Shown one piece after another: positions 22,451 to 33,293 of a DNA stretch of 60,000 bases. The DNA comes from Takakia lepidozioides. Lineage: Eukaryota; Streptophyta; Takakiopsida; Takakiales; Takakiaceae. Numbering within the stretch: position 1 is the first letter of the stretch; every line of letters begins with the position of its first letter. The translations under genes and the position numbers were made by a program. Where the stretch lies: contig CM060732.1 in assembly GCA_030704615.1 (NCBI GenBank), forward strand, positions 51,195,053 through 51,255,052, in the 5' to 3' direction. The notes under the pieces were generated by a model. It was given only the letters and a program-made list of their open reading frames with translations. It was not told the origin of the DNA and did not search any database.

Positions 22451-25140
22451 TCGGAAAAGTCCTTCAGGTCCAGGTAATTTCCCAAAACCGTGTGACAAGA
22501 TGAAGGCCATACATGAAGTTTTTGAACAAATACTGCAAGTAGCATGTGAAAATGATGTACTGCAGGACCATGTCTTGTCAGACTTGAAAGCTCTTAGAGG
22601 CAAACAACAAGACATGATATAAGCTAGAGGCATTACAAATATACAACACCCAATAGCACCAACACTTTTCCTTGTGGCAGAGGATGGTGACAAGCGACTG
22701 AAACATCATAGAGGCATTCTTGAGGGGATTGCACCCGAGACCACCAATCGGCAGGAATGGGCTCGTAAGCGCATTCTCATATAGGCTAGACATATGTCCT
22801 TCGTAATGCTAGCTTCTGTATTGCATGCACATGGACGTTGATCAATAGTGTTAGAGGTATGTTTAGTACACCAAAACATGTGTTTTCTGTTCTGCTTTGA
22901 GATTTGTATTTTCATGATAAAAATGGAGATTTCATTGAGTTCAACACATGTACATGCACGCAATGTAGATTGAATGTTGCATGAAAGGTGCAAGCTCTAA
23001 GCTCTAAGCTCCAAGCTCTATTCAATGATTAATGACAGACTAGGATAATAGTGTGGACAAAACAACGCAGTACTGATAAAGAGTATGTCAAAAATTCAGA
23101 CAATCCTTGTGAATCATCATTCAATCCATATGAATAAACTATACCTGGGAACGCTTGAATGTGCTGACTTCATGGTGCGTGCAACCACGAACATTAATCA
23201 TGCTGAGAATCCCGAGTTAACACGTCAACATACCAAACACAACCCTTTCAAATGCCATGGCTCTCAAGAGCCCTACACTATGGGCTTGATTGTTGCACAA
23301 AAGCAGAACAAGAAGAGCATCAGAGCAGGAAGAGAGCACAAGGAACAAACGTGTGAGCTGCCTCTTGCGAAGACCCAAACTCACTAATATCTTTTGTCCG
23401 GCCCTACACCCGCCTGTCATATGACTGACTGTCTCACCGGCAGATAGACGATGCTCTCACTTGGTCGGCTCCTATGACTGTTGGTTGTGACAGTGTCCTT
23501 GACCTGCCCAACCACCCCTCCCACATAACCCACAATTAGTAAGCTATGTCTTAGGATGTCTGATTTGACTCGAAGTGCAAGTAGTATCTCTGAGTTTAGA
23601 ACAAATCTATGCCAGTTTATATCTAGTGTCCAACATATGCCACCACACATATACACAGACAGCTCGGGTGAATGTCCTTACTATGCTATGATACCTAAAA
23701 TACACAAGAATGCTTAGTTCACTACTGATTACACCCTAGGTGCCACCAAGTTTGGAGAATCACACAAAGTGTTATTGTGTATGAAAAGTGAAATATTAAC
23801 TGTGACGCAGGTGTGGCCTTCCCTATTTCAAGTCCTAACAAACAAGCAACAATTCAGCTAAGATTACCTTACATGTCATGCTTACAGGAGGAGGAAAATG
23901 GGGGGTTATGAATGGAAAAGTAGATAATTTAGTGACAGGGAGACATGCAAGAAACATTTGACAGCACTTCCACGTGTTCTCCATGGTCCACATCTAATCA
24001 ATTGAAATCACTTCATGAACGACAGGCCCTAATTTAGAGCCAACTTGGCCAAAAGTCCAGGAAGTTATATGAATACAACGTTAATGTTATGCCCCCAAGC
24101 TCTCATGAGTGATGGAAGGCTGGCGGAGGTTTCTCCTCTGGAATAAAGGTCACCTACAACCCTTCCTCCCCAAGTCACACATCCATACCTCTCTGTCCAG
24201 GTCCATAACATCACAACTACAATAAGCACCTTTCTACAGCTTCATGCCACCAAGTTGTACATACTGCTTACAGAACATTCCTAAACTAAAATGTACCAAA
24301 AGAACCAGAAACAAGAGAGAGACTGATGAAGGACTCAAGCTTTTCTTGGTCGACATTGAATTGTTGTTGTGTGCTGACATCAGCCCATCAACAACTCTCT
24401 CACAATAGCTGAAACCTGAAACCTATAAGCTATAGTATAAGCTAAAAATTACTAGAATTACACTATAGCTGAAACCTTTCACCCATCAGCCCATACAAGT
24501 GCCAACAAGTCTCAAGAAGCACTCCCATCCATAACAAGAACTATGGCGCTGCATTTGGGGAATTGAGAAGTAAGAGAGAAGAGCCTACATTGACTGGCCG
24601 CTTGGCAAGATGCTATTGACTCTAATCCAGCAATAGAAGTGCAGGTTCTATGAAAGATACAGCCATGCCTAAGCTTATTGCAGGAGCTGCTGCTACAAAC
24701 CAAGATTGTGGTATTTGTGTGTTACCTTGCTTGTTTGCCACTAGAGTGTGACCTGAGCAGGATTGCGATTGAGACCGATGTTACGAAGGAGGACAACCCA
24801 GCCAAACAACATGTGTAGTCAAGCATGAATAATTTCAAATGAAAGTTGGGTAAGTTGTAAAGACAGAGAACAGCAGTTACATGAGGATGTAGGTATGGAT
24901 TTCAGTGTGCATAGATAGATTCTAAAGATCATAAACAACGTTGTGACTGTCAAAGTTCAATGAGAGGTTCGAGCTCCCACGCATTTGCCTTCTCATCGGG
25001 CATATTGAACAAGACATTTTCTAAACTAGGATGTGAGCGTAACATTGTTTGACTTATTGACAGCTTCAACACAAGCTTTGTTAAGGTTGACACATGGTGC
25101 ATCTCATTGGAACTTTTTACAATGGCAGGTTGGGAATGCC
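22451..25140. other. gene-poor region, nothing recognised
   Basis: A plus-strand ORF (22419-22622, ..KMKAIHEVFEQILQVACENDVLQDH..) begins in mTERF debris and continues into unrelated sequence I cannot name. Elsewhere ORFs are short and without motifs. No transposon terminus was identified with confidence. Confidence 0.4.
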
Positions 25141-25149
25141 ACGGAGCTA

Positions 25150-25500
25150 TGTGAAATCATCATTACCGGCTTTTTCCACGGCTTTTTCCACACTTTTTGC
25201 TGTGGAATCAGCCGCAGTCCACACCTGCCGTGGGTGTAAGGAACGACTAGTGCTTTCGGACACCCCGTGGACGGCCTAGCTCTCGGGTGGCCCTATGGAA
25301 AAGTCCACGGGTGGCTTTTTCCACGGGAGGCTTTTTCCATGGGTGGGCTTTTTTCACGGGGTGCATGGTGACATGGCCGATGGCATAGCTGACATGGCAG
25401 AGTGTGAAAAAGGCCAGTGTGGCATGTTTCACGGCGGATTTCACACCTTGAACAAGCCACTATGCGACACATGTCATATTTCACACCTTTGACAAGTCAC
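25150..25500. repeat. subterminal-repeat-like region, possible left part of a CACTA element
   Basis: Repeated GGCTTTTTCCACGG and TTTCACACCTT motifs in both orientations. The segment CCGGCTTTTTCCACGGCT near 25169 is the inverted counterpart of a segment ending at 41421, where a CACTA-type end (TAGTG) follows. No CACTA terminus is seen on this side, so this could be an eroded end. Confidence 0.35.
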
Positions 25501-25589
25501 TATGCAACACGTGTTCGTTCCTGTGTGGTGGTATACATTAATTAATTAATTAGTTGCTTTCCAATATTAAGTTTGAATATTAATGGATT

Positions 25590-25625
25590 TAATTTATTGT
25601 TATTATTATTATTATTATTATTATA
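25590..25625. repeat. ATT microsatellite
   Basis: A run of ATT/TTA trinucleotides (TTATTGTTATTATTATT and continuing). Confidence 0.8.
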
Positions 25626-25784
25626 GGAAAAATGGACAGTGGCCTAGATGAGAACATTATTAAATAACAAAATATTGAAATTATGTTTTTAGAAATTATA
25701 TTTATTCGCTCAGATACCAAAACAAACCCTTTGCAGGGAAGGAGAGTTTGCCTTAGTGTCTATGCTGAGTTGCGTCTCCTACTC

Positions 25785-26365
25785 TCTGTAATCTAATAGA
25801 CATTCACCTTTTTCCCTCGGTTGTCCCACCCTTGACTGCGGTCAAAAAAGCATTCATTCCACAGCTTCTCCTCATCTTTGTTACATGTTTCTGGATACTT
25901 TCCTATTGTCACTTTGGTAGTATCATATCAAAATCACTCCAAACTATGTACCATCTACCCATGCAGGTTTCTTTGTAGCTAACCCTCCACAGGGAATCAT
26001 AAATAATCTGGAGCTTGAAATCTGGCCCTCTTGGATGACACTCTATCCCTGCTCCTTCAGCTATCCATGCCTCTGCACAGATCATGCATACATCCTTGCA
26101 TTGCTGTTAGCAGCTGACAATGGCAGCCTAGATTTGTTCCAGCAAACACCCAACTCAACTTATCACACTAGTTCATATTCTCAATTGCATCTACAACTCT
26201 GTAATCCAAAGGCATTTACCTTCCAAGACGGTTGTCCCAACATTGACTGGGGTCAAAAAAGTATTCATTCCACAGCTTCTCCTCTCTGTTACCTATTTCT
26301 GGATACTTTCCTATTGTTACTTTGGCAGTATCATGTCAAAGTCACTCCAAACTATCAAAGGTTCA
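25785..26365. repeat. two direct copies of a ~165-bp repeat
   Basis: The stretch 25785-25950 recurs at 26205-26360. Shared features are GTAATCTAATAGACATTCACC / GTAATCCAAAGGCATTTACC, then GTCAAAAAAG.ATTCATTCC, CACAGCTTCTCCTC and CTGGATACTTTCCTATTGT. CCATCTACCCATGCAGGTTTCTT follows the first copy and reappears at 26520. No coding content was recognised. Confidence 0.65.
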
Positions 26366-26374
26366 TTCAACCAG

Positions 26375-26805
26375 CTAACTTGCAGAATTCTTAAAACATG
26401 AAAATTTAAGGCGATTCTGATAAGAGGGGAAAATAGAGTGAAATGGGTTGAAGATGGTGCCTTGATTAGCATTGCCTGATTTTATCAATTTTGCCGTTGC
26501 TGCTGCGGCTTCCAGTTGACCATCTACCCATGCAGGTTTCTTGGAGCTATTTTTCCACGGGGAATCACCCCTTCCCGCATCATTGCTCATAGGTCTCCAA
26601 AGCCTCCATCCGTGCCCTTGCTGTGCATATCCTGCAATCATCGCACTCCACGACACCACATCTCGTTCAGCCATACTGTCAAACACTTCCTTTGCATCCT
26701 CGATGCACCCACATTTGGCATACATACAGTCCACCAGGGCAGTGTTCAGAATGACATTGGGTACAATTCCAGATTTGACGATGTCACCATGGACCTCTTT
26801 GCCCT
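26375..26805 (-). pseudogene. PPR (PLS-type) gene relic, left side of the MULE insertion
   Basis: Minus-strand translation gives [41 protein letters not shown], a clear PLS-class pentatricopeptide signature, followed by a frame break (GHG then WRLWRP). It is related to the tandem units at 38.6-40.1 kb. The Mutator-like element is inserted into this relic; its continuation lies at 38182 onward. Confidence 0.8.
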
Positions 26806-26814
26806 TTTCCAGAG
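26806..26814. repeat. 9-bp target-site duplication, left
   Basis: TTTCCAGAG directly abuts the left terminal inverted repeat and is repeated exactly at 38182-38190 next to the right one. Nine bases is the typical duplication size of Mutator-like elements. Confidence 0.9.
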
Positions 26815-26945
26815 CAAGGATGCCTCGGCGTGAGCCTGGTCACGTGAGCGCAACTGCGCTCACGCCACGTCACCTTGCGCAAATGCCACGTCACGGGGCT
26901 CAGTCCACGTCATCACACGTGAAGGCCGCGTCACCACGCGCCCAG
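26815..26945. repeat. left terminal inverted repeat and subterminal CACGTCA cluster
   Basis: About 57 bases align with the reverse of the right end, including GGCGTGAGC, CACGTGAGCGC and GCTCACGCC. Then come repeated CCACGTCA motifs and a short inverted repeat at 26844-26863 (GTGAGCGCA, AC, TGCGCTCAC). These are likely transposase-binding sites; ACGTCA also resembles a plant bZIP site. Confidence 0.8.
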
Positions 26946-27019
26946 AAAGAAGTGGAGTGTATTCCCGCGGATTGGCACCCTTTACCGCGGAAACAAGCTG
27001 GACGACATAATAAAAGGCA

Positions 27020-27370
27020 TTGAATAAAGGATGGATGAATGTACAGTTGGATGATAAACAGATGGATGAGTGTGAAAAATGTATATAGATGGATGAATGA
27101 CGGATGGATAAGAGTAAAATGGATGAATGTATAATGGATGTTGAGCAATGACAAAAATTCATGACAGGAAGATGCATGACCAAATCTTTTGACGAATGCA
27201 CAAAGAATATGAAATGAGTGTGGAAGGTTTGTGGGGTGGATTAAAGAGTACAGAGGATGAATGTACAATGGATGTTGTACAAAGGAAGCTTTCATGAATG
27301 GAGCACGCATGAATACAGTGTAGATGAATGCACAATGGATATGAGAAGAGTCAGGAAGGTTTGTGAGATG
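27020..27370. repeat. imperfect tandem repeat, GGATGAATG type
   Basis: Degenerate repeats of GATGGATGAATGTACAATGG spacing roughly 20-60 bases, inside the left end of the element. Non-coding. Confidence 0.6.
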
Positions 27371-27503
27371 GATTCATACATATAGCAATTTAAACGAAAG
27401 TTGATTCTGTGATTATTATTTGTTCTAAAGGAACAACTACGGTGGAGGAAGGGGATTCAACGTTTTCCAGATAATATTAAAATGAATATTAAAATAATAC
27501 AGT

Positions 27504-30500
27504 TCAGTCTGACTCAGAGTCAGTACAATGTATCCCCTCTTCCTCTGCATCTAAGTCTAAGTATTTTAGAACACCGGATCCACACTGGATACACCTACGG
27601 CTGGCCACTAAAAAGTTAGGGGATAGGGACTCGGCCGCGTGAAGTGCCATTGCTTCGGCATAAACAGGAAGCAGAAAATTGGAAAGGGGGCTGTCGAAAA
27701 CAGACTCGCCAGAAATGACTGTATCTCCTGAAGATCCACCGCTGCCTTTCCTGAAAGACAGCCTGAAATTTGTATGGAACAGATCCATTTCTTGGGCCAT
27801 CTGCTCACTGAATTTCTAACTTCCCATCCATGATAACCGACGGGAGTTTGTTATCGAGAAATTGAGTATGACTCCCAAAGAGGGTTTAGCACTTACTCAC
27901 ATGAAAAGTCGTTGTCGACCTGCTTATCTTCGGGATCGTCATCATTTCGAATTTGAATCCGATCAGTCTGTGTGCCTGAAGTGGAGCCAGACAAAAGGGG
28001 GAGGAGCACGGTGTTGTAGAGGTCAGAATCACCCTCCATGCCAAAAAGGCTTCTTCCGCCTGCCTTGCATGCGTGGTAAGTTGCTCCTGCACCAGACAGG
28101 AGAACATGAACAGTTTGGAGGGGGGGATTTAAGCAAATGAAACTGTTGAAAGGAAACCAATTCGGAAGGGAAAAAACGAACCTGTGGACACAGAAAGATC
28201 GACCACCCGTGCAGAGCGGTGGCTGCATGACTCCAGCAGTATTTGCATGAATGCTGGTGACTTTTCCTTTGCACCTCTCCAGGGAGTGCCATCTGGTCTC
28301 TTCAGAGTCTGACTGGACTGCATGAAGTTGTACAAAATGTCATCGACATGGGGCTCATAGGGGGGGTTGACGAAACAACCCTGGTCAGAAATCTCAAAGC
28401 TGCGGATGGAGGATGGTGTCTTTGATGTGCGAATCCTCCGCAGGCAGATCGCCTCGAACATCCTCGTCTGGCAAAGATAGCAGGTTAGTGTGGTAAACAC
28501 AATCTATAGTGGAAGTGTGTACATCGGCTATTCAGAACTCTGACACAAAAAAATCATGAATCGGTGATGATCGGTGTCGATCATAAAACATTCTACTAGA
28601 GTGGAGCTGCAGAGAAAATTGAAACTCATGATCAAAGCACAAGCAGAAGGGAGACGGCATACCAGCTGACCAGGGAAACCCCCTTTCACAAGGTATAGGC
28701 TGTTCACACAATTCCATGTGCGCAAAACTTCAAACCCTGAAGACTTGAGGTATGATGCCAATGCCCGACGACTATCATTGTCACATGACTGAAAAAGCAG
28801 AAGTGTCCTGCATCAGAGAGGAAATTGTTACAGAACCCGAACACCCAACTCCAGTAGTTGTCCTCGAATTTGTTCCAGCCTGGCGTCTTGCCCTTTGGAA
28901 GAACTTCTGGCACAGCCTGGCCATCCGGGATGTCGAGAATGACAATGTCGGCCGCATAAGTTTTCTGCACACCGCACACGAAGGTGGGACCTGTGCTCAC
29001 CTGCAACAGACATGTTTTTTATAAGAACGATGGCAAGATTGTTTTCAAAGAACGAGACTGAAATACTGCCAACGAAACTTTCAGAGAAAAAGGAAAGAAA
29101 CTGGAATTCTCACCAGATTGAGGAATGAGATTATATTGTCCCAGGTAGGGGATGGCACCCCAGTGTATCCTCTCTTTCGACTCTGCATCATCGAAAGCCA
29201 ACCCTCATTAACAATTTTCATCTCTCCTGCTGAATCAGAACGGGAAGGGTGTGGCTTGGCATCGAACACGCACTGAAGAGTGCGGGTATATCTTCCAGCA
29301 GTAAAGTCCTGCCCACTCTCCATCTCCTTTTCATTCTCCTTCCCCTTGTCCTTTTTTCTCTTTGGACTTGTCTTTGTCCTTTGGCTTTGCTGGTGAGATG
29401 GCTATGACATCAACAGCCTTGTCTTTTGGTTTGCGGCCCGCCTTCTTTCCCTTCTGCGGCGTTCCCTGAGCATCAGGCTCCTTGGCAGCCAATGTTGCTA
29501 TGTTTCGTTGATACTCTTCGTCAGTCAAAGGCGCCAGCATCTCAGCGTTATTGTTCAAGTATTTCATATGCTGTTCTTGAAAGGTCGTGTGCTCAGGTGG
29601 GCAGTCAAGGTACCACCCACAGTCTCTGAAGTGAGAAGGACTCCAGTCCTTCAATATCCCTGCAGTATACATGGTTGGATCGTTTGCAGGGTCCGACCAC
29701 ATGTCAAGATAGTCGGGAATTCCGCTCAGGTGATTTCCTTCCATAAGCACATATTTCGTGTACCTGAAAAAGGAGATAAATCCCAACCCACAAAAGCGCT
29801 CAGTGAGTAAGATGCAAGTAGAACAGAAAGAATAAAACATAGATTGAAATGGCTCTGAGAACTGCTCCAAGGACCTTTCAGGACCACACTACTGCTCCAG
29901 ATATGAATGTCGTCAACGCCATTCAGAACATTCCATTCAATGACACTGTAAATACACCCTAATCCAGGTGAATGCAAATTATCGTTTAGAAATGACACAG
30001 ACATAGAAGTGAATGTCGTCAACGACATTCACTAATGAAGCCAAATTATTACTTAAATGAAGCAAAATCACAGGATGGAAATCAAAAAATTGAGTAAGGA
30101 ACCCTCCAGGCAAACTCAATGCACATTCATAACGAACCTATCACTGAGGACCTCACAACATCACTGTATGTGAATGGCGTCAACGCCATTCACAAAAATA
30201 CAAAAAAGAAACCAATTACTTAGCTCCCCAATCCATGTAAATTAAATTTGTCGCTGTTGAATAATACAGACACAGCTGTGAATGTCGTCAACGACATTCA
30301 CTTTGGATTTCTTAAAACAGAGCTTATCAAGCCTCCACATTCATCGCAAGAGGCAAAAACAATGCAGAACAACTGAATGTCTGCATTGACATTCAGCAAA
30401 ATGAAGTGAGGAACCCTCACTGTAACCTCTATGGACATTACAAAAATTTAAATAACTTGAGGACCTCTCAACAACTCCGTATGTGAATGTCGTCAACGCC

Positions 30501-33293
30501 ATTCAAGGACATTATCAATTCTAATCAGGGACAATATAATTGCACCCTTAGATCCTAACCAGGTGAATTCATATACTCGCTTAAGAATGACTCAGACAAA
30601 GAAGTGAATGTCGTCAACGACATTCAATCTGGATCTAAGATTGCAATCCATATGAAGCCACATTTTTTCCCAAAAAAACAGTAGAGTTTCAAGTATGACA
30701 TTGCACCTGTACACAACTCGCATCATGGCCCACTCTCCTCCAACCTGACTGTCAAAGTCGTTGGACCGTAAAATGTTACCATCTTTGGAGAACTCCCGGA
30801 AAAAACAGTATCTCCAGGTGAGACCTCTCCACTTCCTTATGTATGCCTCCAATGACATTTGGGGAGGGGAAACAATCGCAATGTTCAGGTCCTTCAAAGT
30901 CTGATCCAGCACAATGACGGCGCGCTTTTCGAGCTGCAAATAGTATATTTGTCAGAATTGCAAAAAAGATACACATCACATACTTGAAGAGAAGAAACAG
31001 CATGTTCGAATACACACCTGACTCCAAAATGTAGCCTTGTGGAGCCAGTTATCAAACACCAAATCACTGATTCCTTCCACCTTTGTGCCAGGCTGTATGG
31101 TGCTCTTTGGGAACTGATTCAAGTCCTTTACTGTTTGATCTGAGTTCCATATCTCCAGCCACCTTATTTTTGTTTGTGGGTCGACCATCGATATGGCCAG
31201 CCGGTGCAATTTCTCCTGCTGCATCTCCGGATGCACATGCTTGTCATAGTGTGTTTTGATCTGCTGAAGGAACTCAGGACCAAGTCCAGGATCTACTATT
31301 CTAAGCTGCTTTCCGAAGGCTGACATCAATTTGGTTCTTCGCATTTCAAACTCCTTCTTTATTGCAGCTTCCACACCCTTTGATGTCCTTAGTTCTTCTG
31401 GTGTAGTGCGGTAATATTCGGATTTTCCCTTCTCAGCTGCCTCTGCCAGTTCTTGCTGCATTCATTCAAGTAGTGATTAGCTCCGAAGGGACTACAAACA
31501 TGTATTCGAAAAGTAAACAGATTACAGACTCGGGCTTACCGCATACATGTACTCCAGAAACGCCTCTCGTGTCAAAGAATACCAAGTGCCTGCAGCTCTT
31601 CCTGTTTCGCACTTCTTGATGATATTGGGTGGTAGTACTGTCCGAAAATCATCCAGCTTCATCAGACCAATCCTCTGAATTCGGAATAGTGTGTGAACCA
31701 AGCTTGTTGTCACATGCGATTTCTCTGTCGATCTGCAAAAACATTGGAAACATTGCATTCCTTAACACTGTTTTTTGAGGATTAACAAGACACTACAGAG
31801 GGAATGAAATCTCCTGGATGACTTACTTGTTCACGTCGTGCATAGCTGTAAGAAGCCTAGCGATGTCGTTTCCTGGATCCAAAACCATTGCCTCCACAGC
31901 AACATGCTTGTCTTTGTCTTTCGAATGGTGTTTCTGAATGTATCCCATCCATGCCAGCAATCGGTGGTTGCCGTCCCAGACGTAGAACATGTGGTTGCAG
32001 AATTGCTGGGTGTTCTTTCCCATCATGAGGCCCAGCTCGAACTCCTCATTGGCATCTTTCCAGCACTCATCCCAGTTATCACTGATCTCTGGAGACACTA
32101 ATGTGCTTTTCCCATTTATATCCGTCAGTGACACATAAAAAACTTGTGCACCAAGTCTATATCCATGCACAAAATCACTCTCCAATTTTGTTATGTCATG
32201 GGAAAGAGGTGGACGCACAACAGGCATTGATATCATCCGGCACAGAGGTATGTCCAGACGCCCTCCAGATACGAGCATGTCCCTTATAACCTCCTGAGAG
32301 TTTACCTTCTGGAATGACATGAGTTCTTTCACCTTGTCAAGGTAGTGCACTTCGGATTCATCTGCTTCATCTGTATTCTCTGAGCTTTTTGCGGACTCGT
32401 CCCCATCTCCAGATCCTTTCCCCTCTGATCCTGTAGGCTTCGACCTCACAGTTTTCTGCACGATGCCATTCAGTTCTGACTGAGTGATTTGCAAATAGTG
32501 AATGGCGGTAACGACCATCACTCTGTATCAAGGAAACTCACCATGAATGGTGTGAAAGAATTCAGCACAATCTACACATGCAAAGCGAGACTGCCGTATT
32601 CAAAACAAAAGCGAGAGCGATAGCGAACGGCGTTAACGACAATCACAAAAGATAACGACCTGCCGGATCGGTGTTGTGTAATGACATACATGTGCAACTG
32701 ATTGGCGGCAACGACATTCAGTGTAGTTTAGGGAGAATAGTAAGTGCAGACTCTCTCTTCAAACACATAGGTACATAAATCTCATGAGGAGAATCGAATG
32801 GCGTTAACGACGCTCGCAATTCAGTAGTTCCTGCTAAAGAAGGGAAGAGGAAGGACTCCTTGAAAGGCAATCAGACAGACTATATGATAAAACTTACTGG
32901 CACCTTCTTAGGTTTTGAAATTTGATCCCCTTCTGCAGCTTTCCTCTTCCCTCTCACATCTGCTGGAGTTTCTGTCTGCGCAAGGGTTTCTTGACCTTCT
33001 CCAGGTTCGGCGTTCCGCGTGCTTCCACCTTCTTCAGTGTCCCTGCGAATCATCTCTGCCTCCACAGGCTGGCGCACTCTTATCGCCGACTGTGTCGCAG
33101 CCGCTGCCTCAGTCTCCGTCTGCTCTTGTGAATCAGTCTCCGCGTTCACCTGCTGCCTTGGCCCTGTGTTCTCCAACAAACGACGCCTCGTCATTTTCTC
33201 TCTTGCTCTGCGTCTCTCTCTAAGGGAAGTAAAATAAAGAGACTTTCTTCTCTTTCGTATTCTAGAAGGAACCCTCTCCAGCTTGACTACCAC
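27504..33293 (-). CDS. ParB-like domain / beta-class DNA methyltransferase fusion, transposon-borne
   Basis: Ten exons on the minus strand: 33293-32898, 32479-31827, 31732-31540, 31455-31018, 30933-30707, 29763-29114, 29000-28663, 28467-28182, 28086-27897 and 27807-27504. Every border is GT-AG and phases agree, giving about 1,224 residues (ATG 33194 is an alternative start). Order: basic, Glu-rich N-terminus; ParB-like domain about 215-345 (PPLSHD, YVWDGNHRLLAW); helical middle; lysine-rich linker with GRKPKDK; then a methyltransferase in beta-class order. That part has ADIVILDIPD (motif IV position, 875-878), the FLSDAGHFCFF strand, GFEVLRTW, and after the specificity region VVDLSVSTGAT (motif I, near 1055) joined by splicing to ACKAGGRSLFGMEGD (motif II). 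Single-base breaks occur in an A6 run (29352-29357) and a T5 run (28792-28796). It may methylate DNA at sites bound by the ParB-like part; catalysis is doubtful because DPPY is DIPD. Confidence 0.8.
28792..28796 (-). other. single-base frame break in exon 7
   Basis: A run of five T (minus strand) sits exactly where the frame must shift by +1 to continue from FCFF into SCDNDSRRALASYL. Exon 7 measures 338 bases, one short of the multiple of three demanded by its phase-0 borders. It is either a consensus error or an inactivating deletion. Confidence 0.7.
29352..29357 (-). other. single-base frame break in exon 6
   Basis: A run of six A (minus strand) within the lysine-rich linker. One fewer base restores the frame into KENEKEMESGQDFTAG and makes the exon length agree with its splice phases. 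It is a homopolymer, so a sequencing error is possible. Confidence 0.7.
29904..30626. repeat. cluster of seven interrupted palindromes in intron 5
   Basis: Copies at 29904-29925, 30009-30032, 30170-30193, 30278-30301, 30373-30396, 30483-30505 and 30604-30626, spaced about 90-160 bases. The consensus is GTGAATGTCGT, CA, ACGACATTCAC; variants exchange GTCGT for GGCGT, sometimes compensated on the other arm. The 30373 copy keeps the outer arms (CTGAATGTC, GACATTCAG) around a different centre. All lie in the 943-base intron between exons 5 and 6 of the ParB-methyltransferase gene. Proposed: protein-binding or methylation sites, or RNA hairpins. Confidence 0.9.
32498..32816. repeat. cluster of four diverged palindromes in intron 1
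   Basis: Copies at 32498-32521, 32623-32646, 32698-32721 and 32795-32816, related to those in intron 5 but with centres GGTAAC, GTTAAC or GCAAC and weaker arms. The copy at 32498-32521 ends about 18 bases before the exon 2 acceptor. Spacing is again about 75-125 bases. Confidence 0.8.

Noticed and set aside
28354-28371. NPPY in exon 8 as methyltransferase motif IV
   Set aside because: It lies after the motif V-VIII-like region and shortly before motif I; the strand-loop ADIVILDIPD fits motif IV better in beta-class order. Kept as an open alternative.
29904-30626. CRISPR-like look of regularly spaced palindromic repeats
   Set aside because: Spacing varies from about 80 to 160 bases, repeats are diverged, and they lie in a eukaryotic intron with no cas genes.
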